16,038 bases of DNA from an uncultured Lachnospiraceae bacterium (lineage in GTDB: Bacteria > Bacillota > Clostridia > Lachnospirales > Lachnospiraceae): positions 1 to 16,038 of the forward strand of contig CASGVX010000011.1 of NCBI GenBank assembly GCA_949346185.1, written 5' to 3'. Both the position numbers and the translations under genes were made by a program. Shown one piece after another: positions 4,760 through 11,713 of the stretch. How positions within the stretch are numbered: position 1 is the first letter of the stretch; every line of letters starts with the position of its first letter. The notes beneath the pieces are model-generated. The model ran no database searches. It was not told the DNA's origin and saw only the letters and a program-made list of their open reading frames with translations.

Positions 4760-6292
4760 GTGATAGTAAAAATCAAACGCCATAAGAAATTGGCCATTCT
4801 GCTGCTAGCTGTGGTCATTGCCGCAGGGGTACTGGGCATTATATGGGGCAATCTTACTCCTTCTGCCGGGGAAAACGCTACTGCAAAAAAAAGTAACGTA
4901 ATCACTTTAAAAAAGCAGAATCTTATCAAATCTATTAGCGCCACAGGCACTGTAAAGAGTGCCGACTCCAGAACCGTGTCTGCCCAGGCAAGCAACCTGA
5001 CTGTCAAAAAAGTTAAAGTCAAAGTGGGAGACCAAGTGAAGAAAGGGGATTCTCTTGTGTCCTTTGACAAAAGCGAATTAAAAAGCGCTTTGGCAGATGC
5101 GAAAGAAAATCTCGCCACAACCAAGGCGGATGCCAGCAGAAGCATTTCCTCTGCTGCCCAACAGCTTTCCACCGCTAGGGAGACCTATAGTTCCGAACAG
5201 TCCAAATCATCCAAAGCCGTGACCAGAGCAAAGAATGCTCTGGCCGATGCCAAAAAGCAGGTGGCTTCGCTGAAAAAACAGATAAAGAACGCAAAGAATG
5301 CAGCAAGGAAAAAAGAACTGCAAGAACAGCTTTCCAAAGCGCAAGAGGGAAAAACCCAGGCCCAGACCAGTTATGAAAATGCCGTCTCAAGCCGAGATAG
5401 TTCTGCCAGACAAAATAAGTCCAGCATACAGAATGCCGAGAATACGGTAGCCAACGCCAATTCCTCTGCCAAAAAAAGCATACGGGAAGCGGAAAGCCAA
5501 GTGGAGCAGGCACAGAAAACCCTGAAAAACTGTGCGGTTACCGCCCCGATCTCCGGCATTATCACTGCGGTAAACGTAACAGATGGCGACACCTATTCCG
5601 GGGGCAACATGTTTCAGATTGATGACACCAGCTCTTTTACTGTCACCACCACTGTAGACGAATATGATATCAGCAATGTATCTGTGGGACAGCGTGCCGT
5701 CATATTGACAGAAGCTACGGATCAGCAGGAAATCCAAGGAAAAATTTCCTTCGTGGCGCCCTCCACCGACGCCACTTCATCCGATTCCAACAATTCATCC
5801 GGAAATAGCAGCGGCGCAGTGATGGCAAGCGCATCAACTTCTTCCGATGGCTACGAAGTGGTGATTGACATTACGGAAAACACTGACAAATTGAAGATGG
5901 GGCTGACCGCTAAATGCAGCCTGATTCTAGAGGAGGCAGCGGATGTATTTGCCGTTCCCTACGATGCCATACACGAAAATGATAGTGGCAATTCTGTCAT
6001 TCGGGTGGCAGAGAACGAGAACAATACAGATAAATACGAGGAAGTGGCCGTCACCAAGGGAATGGAGAGCGATTATTATGTGGAAATCAGCGGAAATTCC
6101 CTAAAGGAAGGCATGCTGGTCATCATTCCTACGGATCAGACAGAAGAACCCTCTCAGGAAAATGAATCTGAGAAGAATGGATTTGATTTTGGAAACGGGC
6201 AGGGCATGCCCGGAGGAAATATGAATCGAGGAAATAAAGGATTCCGAAATAGTGGCGGTGGCGGAAACCCGCCTGCAGCGCCAGGAAATTAG
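4760..6292 (+). CDS. MacA-like efflux periplasmic-adaptor-type subunit (HlyD/RND adaptor family), membrane anchored
   Basis: The 510-residue protein starts with a basic segment and one membrane helix (about residues 11-29) that should anchor it with the rest outside the cell. It then shows the adaptor order: first half of a lipoyl-like domain (about 47-103, with VKVKVGDQVKKGDSLVSFD), a long Ala/Ser/Lys-rich helical hairpin (about 105-257), the second lipoyl half (NCAVTAPISGIITAVNV, 257-273), a beta-barrel (about 285-395) broken by a Ser/Asn-rich insert at 336-362, and a membrane-proximal domain with FAVPYDAI. The C-terminal 40 residues are Gly/Asn/Pro-rich low complexity. In Firmicutes such adaptors link a MacB-type permease to export of peptides, antibiotics or other amphiphiles. 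The start is GTG at 4760, with AAAGGAGG 7 nt upstream. It leads a three-gene operon, 21 nt before the ATPase. Substrate unknown. Confidence 0.9.
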   Translation: MIVKIKRHKKLAILLLAVVIAAGVLGIIWGNLTPSAGENATAKKSNVITLKKQNLIKSISATGTVKSADSRTVSAQASNLTVKKVKVKVGDQVKKGDSLVSFDKSELKSALADAKENLATTKADASRSISSAAQQLSTARETYSSEQSKSSKAVTRAKNALADAKKQVASLKKQIKNAKNAARKKELQEQLSKAQEGKTQAQTSYENAVSSRDSSARQNKSSIQNAENTVANANSSAKKSIREAESQVEQAQKTLKNCAVTAPISGIITAVNVTDGDTYSGGNMFQIDDTSSFTVTTTVDEYDISNVSVGQRAVILTEATDQQEIQGKISFVAPSTDATSSDSNNSSGNSSGAVMASASTSSDGYEVVIDITENTDKLKMGLTAKCSLILEEAADVFAVPYDAIHENDSGNSVIRVAENENNTDKYEEVAVTKGMESDYYVEISGNSLKEGMLVIIPTDQTEEPSQENESEKNGFDFGNGQGMPGGNMNRGNKGFRNSGGGGNPPAAPGN

Positions 6293-6313
6293 TAAAAGAA
6301 TTGGAGAATATAT

Positions 6314-7030
6314 ATGCCAAAAAAAGACAGAGATGCAATGATTCAATTATCCCATATCGTGAAGCGGTTTTTTGTGGGAAAGCCCAATGAACTGGAAATT
6401 CTCCACGGTATCGACCTTGAGGTAAGAAAGGGGGAATTTCTCTCTATCGTGGGAGAATCCGGATCTGGCAAATCCACGCTGATGAACATTATCGGCGCCT
6501 TGGATAAGCCCACAGAGGGAGGATATATTCTGGATGGCACCGACGTATGCCAGGCAAAAGATAAGAAACTCTCTGAGATACGAAATCAAAAAATAGGATT
6601 TGTATTTCAGACATATAATCTGGTAGCCCGTTCTACTGCGCTCTCCAATGTGGAACTTCCCATGCTCTATGCAGGGATATCCAAACAGGAACGAAGCACC
6701 CGTGCGAGAGAACTTTTAAAAATGGTGGGGATGGAAGAGCGCATGACCCACAAATCTGATGAACTTTCCGGCGGACAGAAACAGCGGGTGGCTATTGCTA
6801 GAGCCATGGCTAATAACCCTTCCATTATTCTGGCAGATGAGCCCACCGGATCCTTGGACAGCAAGACTGGAAGACATATTATGGACATCTTCCACCGGCT
6901 CCATCGCGAGGAGGGAAAGACCATTGTCTTTATCACCCACTCTCCAGAATTGGCAAAAGAGACCCAGCGAGTTGTGACTCTCTCCGACGGAATGATTGCA
7001 GATATCAGAGAGGAGGGCAGAATATGTTGA
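6314..7030 (+). CDS. ABC transporter ATP-binding protein, MacB/LolD type
   Basis: The 238-residue ATPase has all nucleotide-binding motifs intact: Walker A GESGSGKS (47-54), Q-loop Gln 99 in VFQTYNL, signature LSGGQKQRVAIARA (151-164), Walker B IILADE (171-176), D-loop SLD (180-182) and the switch His 209 in FITHS. The spacing and the surrounding residues (MNIIGALDKPTEG, ADEPTGSLDS) place it with the MacB/LolD/FtsE-type subfamily that powers mechanotransmission permeases and not with importers. It works at the inner face of the membrane with the permease encoded next. The ATG at 6314 has GGAG 7 nt upstream; an in-frame ATG at 6338 is a less likely start. Its last 7 nt overlap the permease start, indicating translational coupling. 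Confidence 0.95.
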   Translation: MPKKDRDAMIQLSHIVKRFFVGKPNELEILHGIDLEVRKGEFLSIVGESGSGKSTLMNIIGALDKPTEGGYILDGTDVCQAKDKKLSEIRNQKIGFVFQTYNLVARSTALSNVELPMLYAGISKQERSTRARELLKMVGMEERMTHKSDELSGGQKQRVAIARAMANNPSIILADEPTGSLDSKTGRHIMDIFHRLHREEGKTIVFITHSPELAKETQRVVTLSDGMIADIREEGRIC

Positions 7031-8310
7031 TATGGGAGAACATAAAACTGGCATTTTCTTCGCTTCTTGCAAATAAAATGCGGGCATTGCTCACGATGCT
7101 GGGCATTATCATTGGCATTGGCTCCGTCATTGCCATTATGACCATAAGTTCCTCCCTCACCAATGCGGTGAGCACTTCCTTTCAGGAAATGGGGGCAAAC
7201 AATGTCACTGTGGGGCTGAAAGAGCGTTCGGAGGACAGCACTTCCACCCGCAATGGAATGAACTTTGGTTCCTCCAGTAAAACTGCCTCCATGGAAGAAA
7301 GCGACCGGATTACAGAGGATATGATTACCGCTTTGAAGACGCAGATGAAAGATCAGATTGATGCCGTCGCCATCAGCGAATCTCTGGGAAGCGGCACAAT
7401 CAAAGACGGCAGCGACTATGCCAATATCGCTGTGGAAGGCATCAACGCAGATTATTTCGCTTCCAATAAACTTAAATTGCTGGCAGGAAGGCATATCAAG
7501 TCTGCTGACCTGTCTGGCAGCAAGAACGTGATGATGGTGTCAGATAAAGTGGTAGAAAACATGTTTGATGGCGACAAAAATAAAGCCCTGAGCAAGAAAG
7601 TCAATGTAAATATCAACGACGTGTATTACTCTTATTACATTGTCGGCATCTATGAATATGAAGAAACCGGGTTTAGTTCTTCCACCGAAGAGGATGTAAC
7701 CACATCCGCCTATATCCCCCTTACCACCGCAAAGGAACAGGCAAGGGCTGACGAGGGCTACTCCCAATTTACCGTGGTCACTTCCACGGATGTATCCGAT
7801 ATCTCTGCTTTTGCCGACAGAATTGAGACATTTTTCTATCCCTATTATATGGGAAATGAGGACTACCAAATTACAACAACCACGATGGAGTCCATGACAG
7901 AATCCATGAGCGACATGATCCGAACCGTATCCATTGCCATTGCCTTCATCGCAGGAATCTCACTTCTGGTGGGGGGCATCGGCGTAATGAATATCATGCT
8001 GGTATCCATCACGGAACGCACTAGGGAAATCGGCACGAGGAAAGCCCTTGGAGCAAAAAATAGTTCTATTAAGCTCCAGTTCATCACCGAATCCGTCATC
8101 CTGTGCCTAGTGGGAGGCATCTTCGGCATCATCCTTGGATTCACGCTGGGCGCTGCTGCTGCCATCCTCCTAGGATATGCGGCCGCCGTTCCGATTGCTG
8201 CCATCTTAGTGGCCGTGGGATTTTCCATGATTATCGGAGTCTTCTTCGGATACTATCCTGCAAATAAAGCGGCAAAGCTTCATCCGATCGATGCGCTGCG
8301 GTATGAATAG
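7024..8310 (+). CDS. MacB-like ABC permease (MacB_PCD + FtsX domains)
   Basis: The 428-residue protein has one N-terminal membrane helix (about 22-43), an extracytoplasmic MacB-type core domain of about 250 residues, then three C-terminal helices (about 300-327, 354-384, 389-410) with the FtsX-family landmarks GGIGVMNIMLVSITERTREI (317-336), GTRKALGA (337-344) and the C-terminal PANKAAKLHPIDALRYE. This is the four-helix mechanotransmission design in which ATP hydrolysis moves the external domain and not substrate through the membrane. It is encoded apart from its ATPase, unlike Gram-negative MacB where the two are fused. The TTG-rich start (ATG TTG ATA) overlaps the ATPase stop. With the adaptor upstream it forms a complete export complex lacking an outer-membrane channel, as expected for a Gram-positive. 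Ser/Thr-rich stretches near 68-92 lie in the external domain. Confidence 0.94.
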   Translation: MLIWENIKLAFSSLLANKMRALLTMLGIIIGIGSVIAIMTISSSLTNAVSTSFQEMGANNVTVGLKERSEDSTSTRNGMNFGSSSKTASMEESDRITEDMITALKTQMKDQIDAVAISESLGSGTIKDGSDYANIAVEGINADYFASNKLKLLAGRHIKSADLSGSKNVMMVSDKVVENMFDGDKNKALSKKVNVNINDVYYSYYIVGIYEYEETGFSSSTEEDVTTSAYIPLTTAKEQARADEGYSQFTVVTSTDVSDISAFADRIETFFYPYYMGNEDYQITTTTMESMTESMSDMIRTVSIAIAFIAGISLLVGGIGVMNIMLVSITERTREIGTRKALGAKNSSIKLQFITESVILCLVGGIFGIILGFTLGAAAAILLGYAAAVPIAAILVAVGFSMIIGVFFGYYPANKAAKLHPIDALRYE

Positions 8311-8395
8311 CAACCAAATAAAATGACAGCATTACATCTGCAATCACTCATCTCATCATGGAATGAACCTGCTGACTGTGGATAAGTTCTACTGC

Positions 8396-8431
8396 AAGAA
8401 ACCCGAAGAACTACAGTTCCTCGGGTTTCTT
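8396..8431. terminator. Bidirectional terminator between the efflux operon and glucokinase
   Basis: Two 17-nt arms (AAGAAACCCGAAGAACT and AGTTCCTCGGGTTTCTT) pair with a single mismatch around a tiny loop. The outer part of the stem is A-rich on one side and T-rich on the other, so each strand ends in TTTCTT. It lies 85 nt past the permease stop and 44 nt past the glucokinase stop, and can serve both convergent genes. The 165-nt intergenic region holds nothing else I recognise. Confidence 0.85.
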
Positions 8432-8475
8432 AATTGACATGCCAGCACCTTACCGATATTTTCCCATGTAGCAAA

Positions 8476-9417
8476 CTACTCCAATACCATTTTCACAGCG
8501 CCATACATGCCTGCATCATTTCCCAATTCTGCCAAGCGAAATTCCGTTTCCTTCAGGGCAAACATTACATTTTTTACATACTTGTCCTTGATTACCTCCG
8601 TCACCACAGGCCCATTCTTAGAGACGCCGCCGCCAATCACAAAGGCTTGGGGGTCGAGAACCTGCGCCACCTGGGCAAGGCCAAGGCCAAGATATTCTGC
8701 AAATTCCTCTACCACTTCTCCAGCCAAGGCATCCCCTGCCTCATAGGCAGCAAAAATCTCCTTTCCCGTGAGTTGTTCGTAATCCCGCATCATGGAGGGC
8801 TTGTCCGTATCCTCCACCAGCTCCCTCGCCTTTCTCATCAATCCTGTAGCCGAAGAATACTGCTCCAAGCATCCCTTCTTGCCACAACCGCAAATCCTAG
8901 TTTCCCCTGCTTTCACCGGCAGATGTCCGATTTCTCCTGCCGCCCCATTGGCGCCTGTCAGAATCTTTCCATTCAAAACCACGCCGCCGCCTACTCCGGT
9001 TCCCAGCGTCACCATCACGATGCTGTCAAATCCCCGGCCACCGCCGCGCCACTGCTCTCCCAGCGCCGCCACATTAGCATCATTGCCTACCTTTACCTTC
9101 TCCACTCCGGTAAGCTTGCGCACCTTTTCTGCCACGGAAAAAATCCCCCAGCCCAAGTTCACGCATTTTAACACTCTGCCATCCTCCGTAATGGGGCCTG
9201 GCACGCCCATGCCAATTCCAAGCACATCTTCTGATGAAATATCTTTCTCTGCATTTTTTTCCTGAATGGACTTGGCGATATCCGGCAGAATCTCCTCCCC
9301 GGAATTTTCCTTCCTCGTAGGAATCTCCCACTTATCCAGAACCTGGCCATCCTCATCAAAAAGACCCATCTTGACCGATGTTCCTCCAATATCTACACCA
9401 TAAATAAACTTTGCCAT
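8476..9417 (-). CDS. glcK: ROK-family glucokinase
   Basis: The 313-residue enzyme has the ROK pattern: phosphate-binding DIGGTSVKMGLF (9-20), GMGVPGP (69-75), the catalytic GNDANVAALGE (111-121, general base Asp 113), the second phosphate loop LGTGVGGGVV (138-147), the sugar-contacting EIGH (162-165) and the zinc motif CGCGKKGCLE (176-185) with cysteines 176, 178 and 183. It should phosphorylate glucose with ATP in the cytoplasm and feed glycolysis. Length and motif spacing fit Gram-positive GlcK closely. The ATG at 9417 has GGGAGG 6 nt upstream. It follows the Lrp-type regulator by 72 nt on the same strand and may be co-transcribed. Other hexose substrates, such as N-acetylmannosamine, are used by ROK relatives, so glucose specificity is probable and not proven. 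Confidence 0.93.
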   Translation of the reverse strand: MAKFIYGVDIGGTSVKMGLFDEDGQVLDKWEIPTRKENSGEEILPDIAKSIQEKNAEKDISSEDVLGIGMGVPGPITEDGRVLKCVNLGWGIFSVAEKVRKLTGVEKVKVGNDANVAALGEQWRGGGRGFDSIVMVTLGTGVGGGVVLNGKILTGANGAAGEIGHLPVKAGETRICGCGKKGCLEQYSSATGLMRKARELVEDTDKPSMMRDYEQLTGKEIFAAYEAGDALAGEVVEEFAEYLGLGLAQVAQVLDPQAFVIGGGVSKNGPVVTEVIKDKYVKNVMFALKETEFRLAELGNDAGMYGAVKMVLE

Positions 9418-9489
9418 AGTCTACCTCCCTGTATATTTATAATTTATATGCTACATATTTAGTTCGTAATTATTCATGGCCATCAATCC

Positions 9490-9936
9490 TCATATTTGCA
9501 AGCCTCTGTATTCTACTGGCGTAGAAAATGTTATCAATGTCTTTGTCCTGCCAAATCGCTGCAACTCTCCAATAAACTGGTCCAACTCATCCGTATTGGG
9601 AAACAGCACCTCCATAAGCATGGAATAATCCCCGGTAACGCAATTGCACTCCACCACATTCTTACAATTCTTAATATAGGGATAAAATTCCTGCTTATCC
9701 ACTGGAGATACCTCCAAATTAATAAAAGCCTTTACATGATACCCCATCTTCTCCACACTAATGCGAGCATGAAATCCCTCAATATACCCGCATTCCGTCA
9801 GGTTCTCTATGCGAGCGGACACCGCCGGAGAAGATAAAAAAACCTTTTCTGCAATCTCCTTCAACGATATTCTGGCATTCTCCTGAAGCATATTTAATAT
9901 TTCTCGGTCAATATGGTCCAGTTCGTTATTCTTCAT
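9490..9936 (-). CDS. Lrp/AsnC-family transcriptional regulator
   Basis: The 148-residue protein has an N-terminal helix-turn-helix (about 8-50: DHIDREILNMLQENAR, SLKEIAEKVFLSSPAVSARI) and a C-terminal RAM ligand-binding domain (about 66-140) with the characteristic V-T-G-D-Y at 100-104 where small effectors, commonly amino acids, bind between subunits. Family members assemble as dimers to octamers and often regulate their own promoter. I chose the ATG at 9936 because GAGGAG lies 7 nt upstream and the protein then starts, as usual for the family, about 8 residues before D-x-x-D-R-x-I-L. Upstream in-frame starts at 9942, 9957 and a GTG at 9966 lack a properly spaced site. It lies upstream of glucokinase on the same strand. 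Its effector and targets are not evident. Confidence 0.92.
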   Translation of the reverse strand: MKNNELDHIDREILNMLQENARISLKEIAEKVFLSSPAVSARIENLTECGYIEGFHARISVEKMGYHVKAFINLEVSPVDKQEFYPYIKNCKNVVECNCVTGDYSMLMEVLFPNTDELDQFIGELQRFGRTKTLITFSTPVEYRGLQI

Positions 9937-9989
9937 AACCATACTCCTCTCTGCCATCGTGTACACCCACGTTCATCAAAAACATATCC

Positions 9990-10018
9990 AGTATATCACA
10001 TTCCCGGCATCTTTTCCA
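9990..10018 (-). promoter_or_regulatory. Promoter of the Lrp-family gene
   Basis: On the minus strand TGGAAA (10018-10013, 4/6) and TATACT (9995-9990, 5/6) are exactly 17 nt apart, and the -10 is extended by TGA directly upstream. The start of transcription would be near 9983, giving a 47-nt leader before the ATG at 9936. This agrees with the chosen start and argues against the GTG at 9966 only weakly. Confidence 0.6.
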
Positions 10019-10099
10019 CTATCTGGCATTCCTCACTTGCATTTCGGTCTCTAACTTCTTCCTCTTACCCATATATATTTACCTGTCATTCATTTCCTA

Positions 10100-10128
10100 T
10101 TTACAATCATAATAAAATTCCCTATACT
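10100..10128 (+). promoter_or_regulatory. Near-consensus sigma-A promoter of the LytTR gene
   Basis: TTTACA (10100-10105) and TATACT (10123-10128) are separated by exactly 17 nt, each 5/6 to consensus. Transcription should start near 10135, leaving an unusually long leader of about 148 nt before the LytTR start codon. The promoter is divergent from the Lrp promoter about 80 nt away. Confidence 0.7.
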
Positions 10129-10183
10129 AAAGCATACAAAAAACTGTTATCATTCTCAGTTAATATTCGCTGTATTAGTGTAC

Positions 10184-10243
10184 TGACCCGTTCATAATTT
10201 GCAAAACTGCCTATTTGCACCATCGGACTGCGTCAACAGGTCA
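10184..10243 (+). promoter_or_regulatory. Nested inverted repeat in the LytTR leader
   Basis: TGACCCGTT (10184-10192) and AACAGGTCA (10235-10243) are complementary at 8 of 9 positions, and a second pair, GCAAA/TTTGC (10201-10205 and 10214-10218), lies within. As RNA this would be a two-tier stem in the middle of the 5' leader; as DNA it could be an operator. A sequence TCAGTTAAT at 10156-10164 fits the general LytTR half-site pattern, and CCCGTTCAT at 10187-10195 nearly so, 31 bp away, which hints at autoregulation. Confidence 0.4.
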
Positions 10244-10282
10244 TTACGCTAGGGAAGAAATATAACAGGATGGGGGGAGCGC

Positions 10283-10744
10283 ATGAAGATACAAATTGAA
10301 TTGAATCCAGAACTTGCAGAAGAAGAAATCGTCATACGCTGCCCAAGGCTTTCAGATAAGATTTCGAGGATGCAGCAAGCATTATCGGAAATAGACAGCC
10401 ATTCCCAAAAAATCACTTTGTATCAGAAGGAAACGGAATATTACTTGGATTTGGATGAAATCTTATTTTTTGAAACTGGTATGAAATGCATTGAAGCCCA
10501 CACGATAAATGATATGTTCCAGACCAAGTACAAACTATACGAACTGGAAGAATTTCTGCCCGGGTATTTCATGCGCATATCAAAATCTGCAATATTGAAT
10601 ACGAACAAGGTGTATGCTATCCAACGGAATCTTACTGCATCCAGCGTAGTAGAATTTCAGAATACCCACAAACAGATTTATGTTTCCAGAAATTATTTCA
10701 AACCCTTGAAAAATAAATTGGAAGAACGACGCATTCAGCGTTGA
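10283..10744 (+). CDS. LytTR DNA-binding domain regulator (stand-alone)
   Basis: The 153-residue protein has a short N-terminal segment (1-42) and a LytTR DNA-binding domain (about 43-147) with the usual landmarks: ITLYQKETEYYLDLDEILFF, an EAH strand, YKLYELEEFLPGYFMRISKS (83-102), AILNTNKV and the closing VSRNYFKPLKNKL (134-146). There is no receiver domain, so it is not a classic response regulator; such stand-alone LytTR proteins are often controlled by a membrane protein encoded next to them. Here the next gene, 18 nt downstream, is a LiaF-like four-helix membrane protein, matching that arrangement. The ATG at 10283 follows a G-rich GGGGGGAG at short spacing. An out-of-frame ATG at 10270 is ignored. 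Likely targets are its own promoter and perhaps the exporter genes downstream; this is inference. Confidence 0.88.
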   Translation: MKIQIELNPELAEEEIVIRCPRLSDKISRMQQALSEIDSHSQKITLYQKETEYYLDLDEILFFETGMKCIEAHTINDMFQTKYKLYELEEFLPGYFMRISKSAILNTNKVYAIQRNLTASSVVEFQNTHKQIYVSRNYFKPLKNKLEERRIQR

Positions 10745-10762
10745 TATAAAGGAGGTATATAT

Positions 10763-11494
10763 ATGAATCAGAACAAATTTTCTTTTAACAAATTATTCTG
10801 GGGAATGCTCTTTATCGCCGGTGCAGCATATCTTCTGGCAGACAGACTGGGCTACTGGTCCCAAGTGCGGAGCGTTACTGTAGTAGGAATATTCTTTACC
10901 ATATTCTTCATCTGGATGGTACTGCAAGGCTTTTATCAGAAAAACTTTTTCCTGATCTTATTTGGCATTTCTTTCATTGCCATCCAATACAGACATCCCT
11001 TGGGAATCGCTGTCGTCACACCATGGACGCTACTGTCCGCCGCCCTTTTGGCAAGCATCGGGCTTACCATTATCTTTCCACAAAAAAAAAGATTTTATAA
11101 TGGGCATATGAACAATTTCGAGTTTGCTGACAAAGGAGAGAAGGTGTTTGAAGAACAGGACGGTGAAGTCCTCCACTACAAATCCAGTTTTGGGGAATGT
11201 GTGAGATACATCAATACAGACTCCTTGGTTAATGTGCAGTTGGAAAATTCTTTCGGGGAAATGAAAATATTTTTTGACAATGCAGTGATTAAAAATGGCG
11301 TAGCCGATGTTAATATAAGCAATTCCTTTGGAGAGACAACGCTCTACATTCCTAAAACATGGAATGTGGAAAATCATGTAAAATGTTCATTTGCAAATCT
11401 GTCATTTGAAGGCAATCAAAACACGCAGGGCTGCCCCACGCTGAGAATCTACGGCTCCATCACTTTTGGAGAGGTTACCGTGGTATTCATTTGA
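10763..11494 (+). CDS. LiaF-like membrane protein (four helices plus beta-repeat C-terminal domain)
   Basis: The 243-residue protein has four predicted membrane helices (about 11-28, 36-56, 61-76, 85-106) and a C-terminal domain of about 135 residues made of short beta repeats. A [S/T]-F-G-E motif recurs four times, at 142-145, 163-166, 188-191 and 234-237. This is the architecture of LiaF and related cell-wall-stress proteins, where the C-terminal domain forms a beta-helix-like stack and the protein holds a regulator inactive until envelope damage. Partnered with a LytTR protein and not LiaRS, it plausibly tunes that regulator at the membrane. The ATG at 10763 has AAAGGAGG 7 nt upstream, and the gap to the LytTR stop is 18 nt, so the two are co-transcribed. 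No terminator of standard form follows; a long inverted repeat does. Confidence 0.85.
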   Translation: MNQNKFSFNKLFWGMLFIAGAAYLLADRLGYWSQVRSVTVVGIFFTIFFIWMVLQGFYQKNFFLILFGISFIAIQYRHPLGIAVVTPWTLLSAALLASIGLTIIFPQKKRFYNGHMNNFEFADKGEKVFEEQDGEVLHYKSSFGECVRYINTDSLVNVQLENSFGEMKIFFDNAVIKNGVADVNISNSFGETTLYIPKTWNVENHVKCSFANLSFEGNQNTQGCPTLRIYGSITFGEVTVVFI

Positions 11495-11530
11495 TAAAAC
11501 TATATGAAAAATGCTAAGACATTGCTCTAT

Positions 11531-11696
11531 CAATATGATATACTCGACTATGTTTACTGACGATGCTATTCTCTATTTTTGAGAACAGTATTACTTCGGA
11601 AGTTAAATATCGCAAGATTTTGCAAAGTATAAATTTGCGATATGTAACCGCAGAAGTAATATCATGCAGACAATAGATATATTCGAGTATTTATTG
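11531..11696. repeat. Long imperfect inverted repeat between the LiaF-like gene and the ABC exporter pair
   Basis: Four blocks pair in nested order: CAAT/ATTG (11531-11534, 11693-11696), ATACTCGA/TCGAGTAT (11540-11547, 11683-11690), TATTACTTC/GAAGTAATA (11589-11597, 11653-11661) and ATATCGCAA/TTGCGATAT (11607-11615, 11635-11643). The centre is a 19-nt loop. The left arm carries about 20 extra bases, including a small TTCTC/GAGAA hairpin at 11569-11585. The inner 29-nt arms match at about 22 positions. There is no T-tract, so it is not a simple terminator. It could be a palindromic mobile-element relic, a structured leader RNA, or two inverted copies of a promoter/operator. Confidence 0.7.
11635..11662 (+). 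promoter_or_regulatory. Candidate promoter of the ABC exporter pair, inside the inverted repeat
   Basis: TTGCGA (11635-11640) and TAATAT (11657-11662) are 16 nt apart, each 4/6 to consensus, and would start transcription near 11669, 45 nt before the GTG at 11714. The mirrored arm carries TTGCGA-16 nt-TAATAC pointing the other way. The match is modest and could be an accident of an AT-rich palindrome. Confidence 0.35.
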
Positions 11697-11713
11697 TTTA
11701 TAGGAGAAAGGGT

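Noticed and set aside
6667..7494. A 275-codon minus-strand frame across the ATPase and permease genes.
   Set aside because: It is antisense to two strongly conserved genes and its translation has no domain-like pattern.
8434..9171. A long plus-strand frame of 245 codons opposite glucokinase.
   Set aside because: It is the antisense shadow of a clearly conserved ROK kinase and has no ribosome binding site or recognisable domain.
11504..11560. An 18-codon frame (MKNAKTLLYQYDILDYVY) just after the LiaF-like gene, considered as a signalling peptide.
   Set aside because: There is no Shine-Dalgarno sequence upstream, and 18 codons are expected by chance; conservation data would be needed.
11563..11676. 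A 37-codon plus-strand frame starting MLFSIFENSITSEVK in the gap before the exporter pair, considered as a precursor peptide.
   Set aside because: It has no ribosome binding site, no leader-peptide motif, and its codons simply read through the inverted repeat, which accounts for its apparent order.
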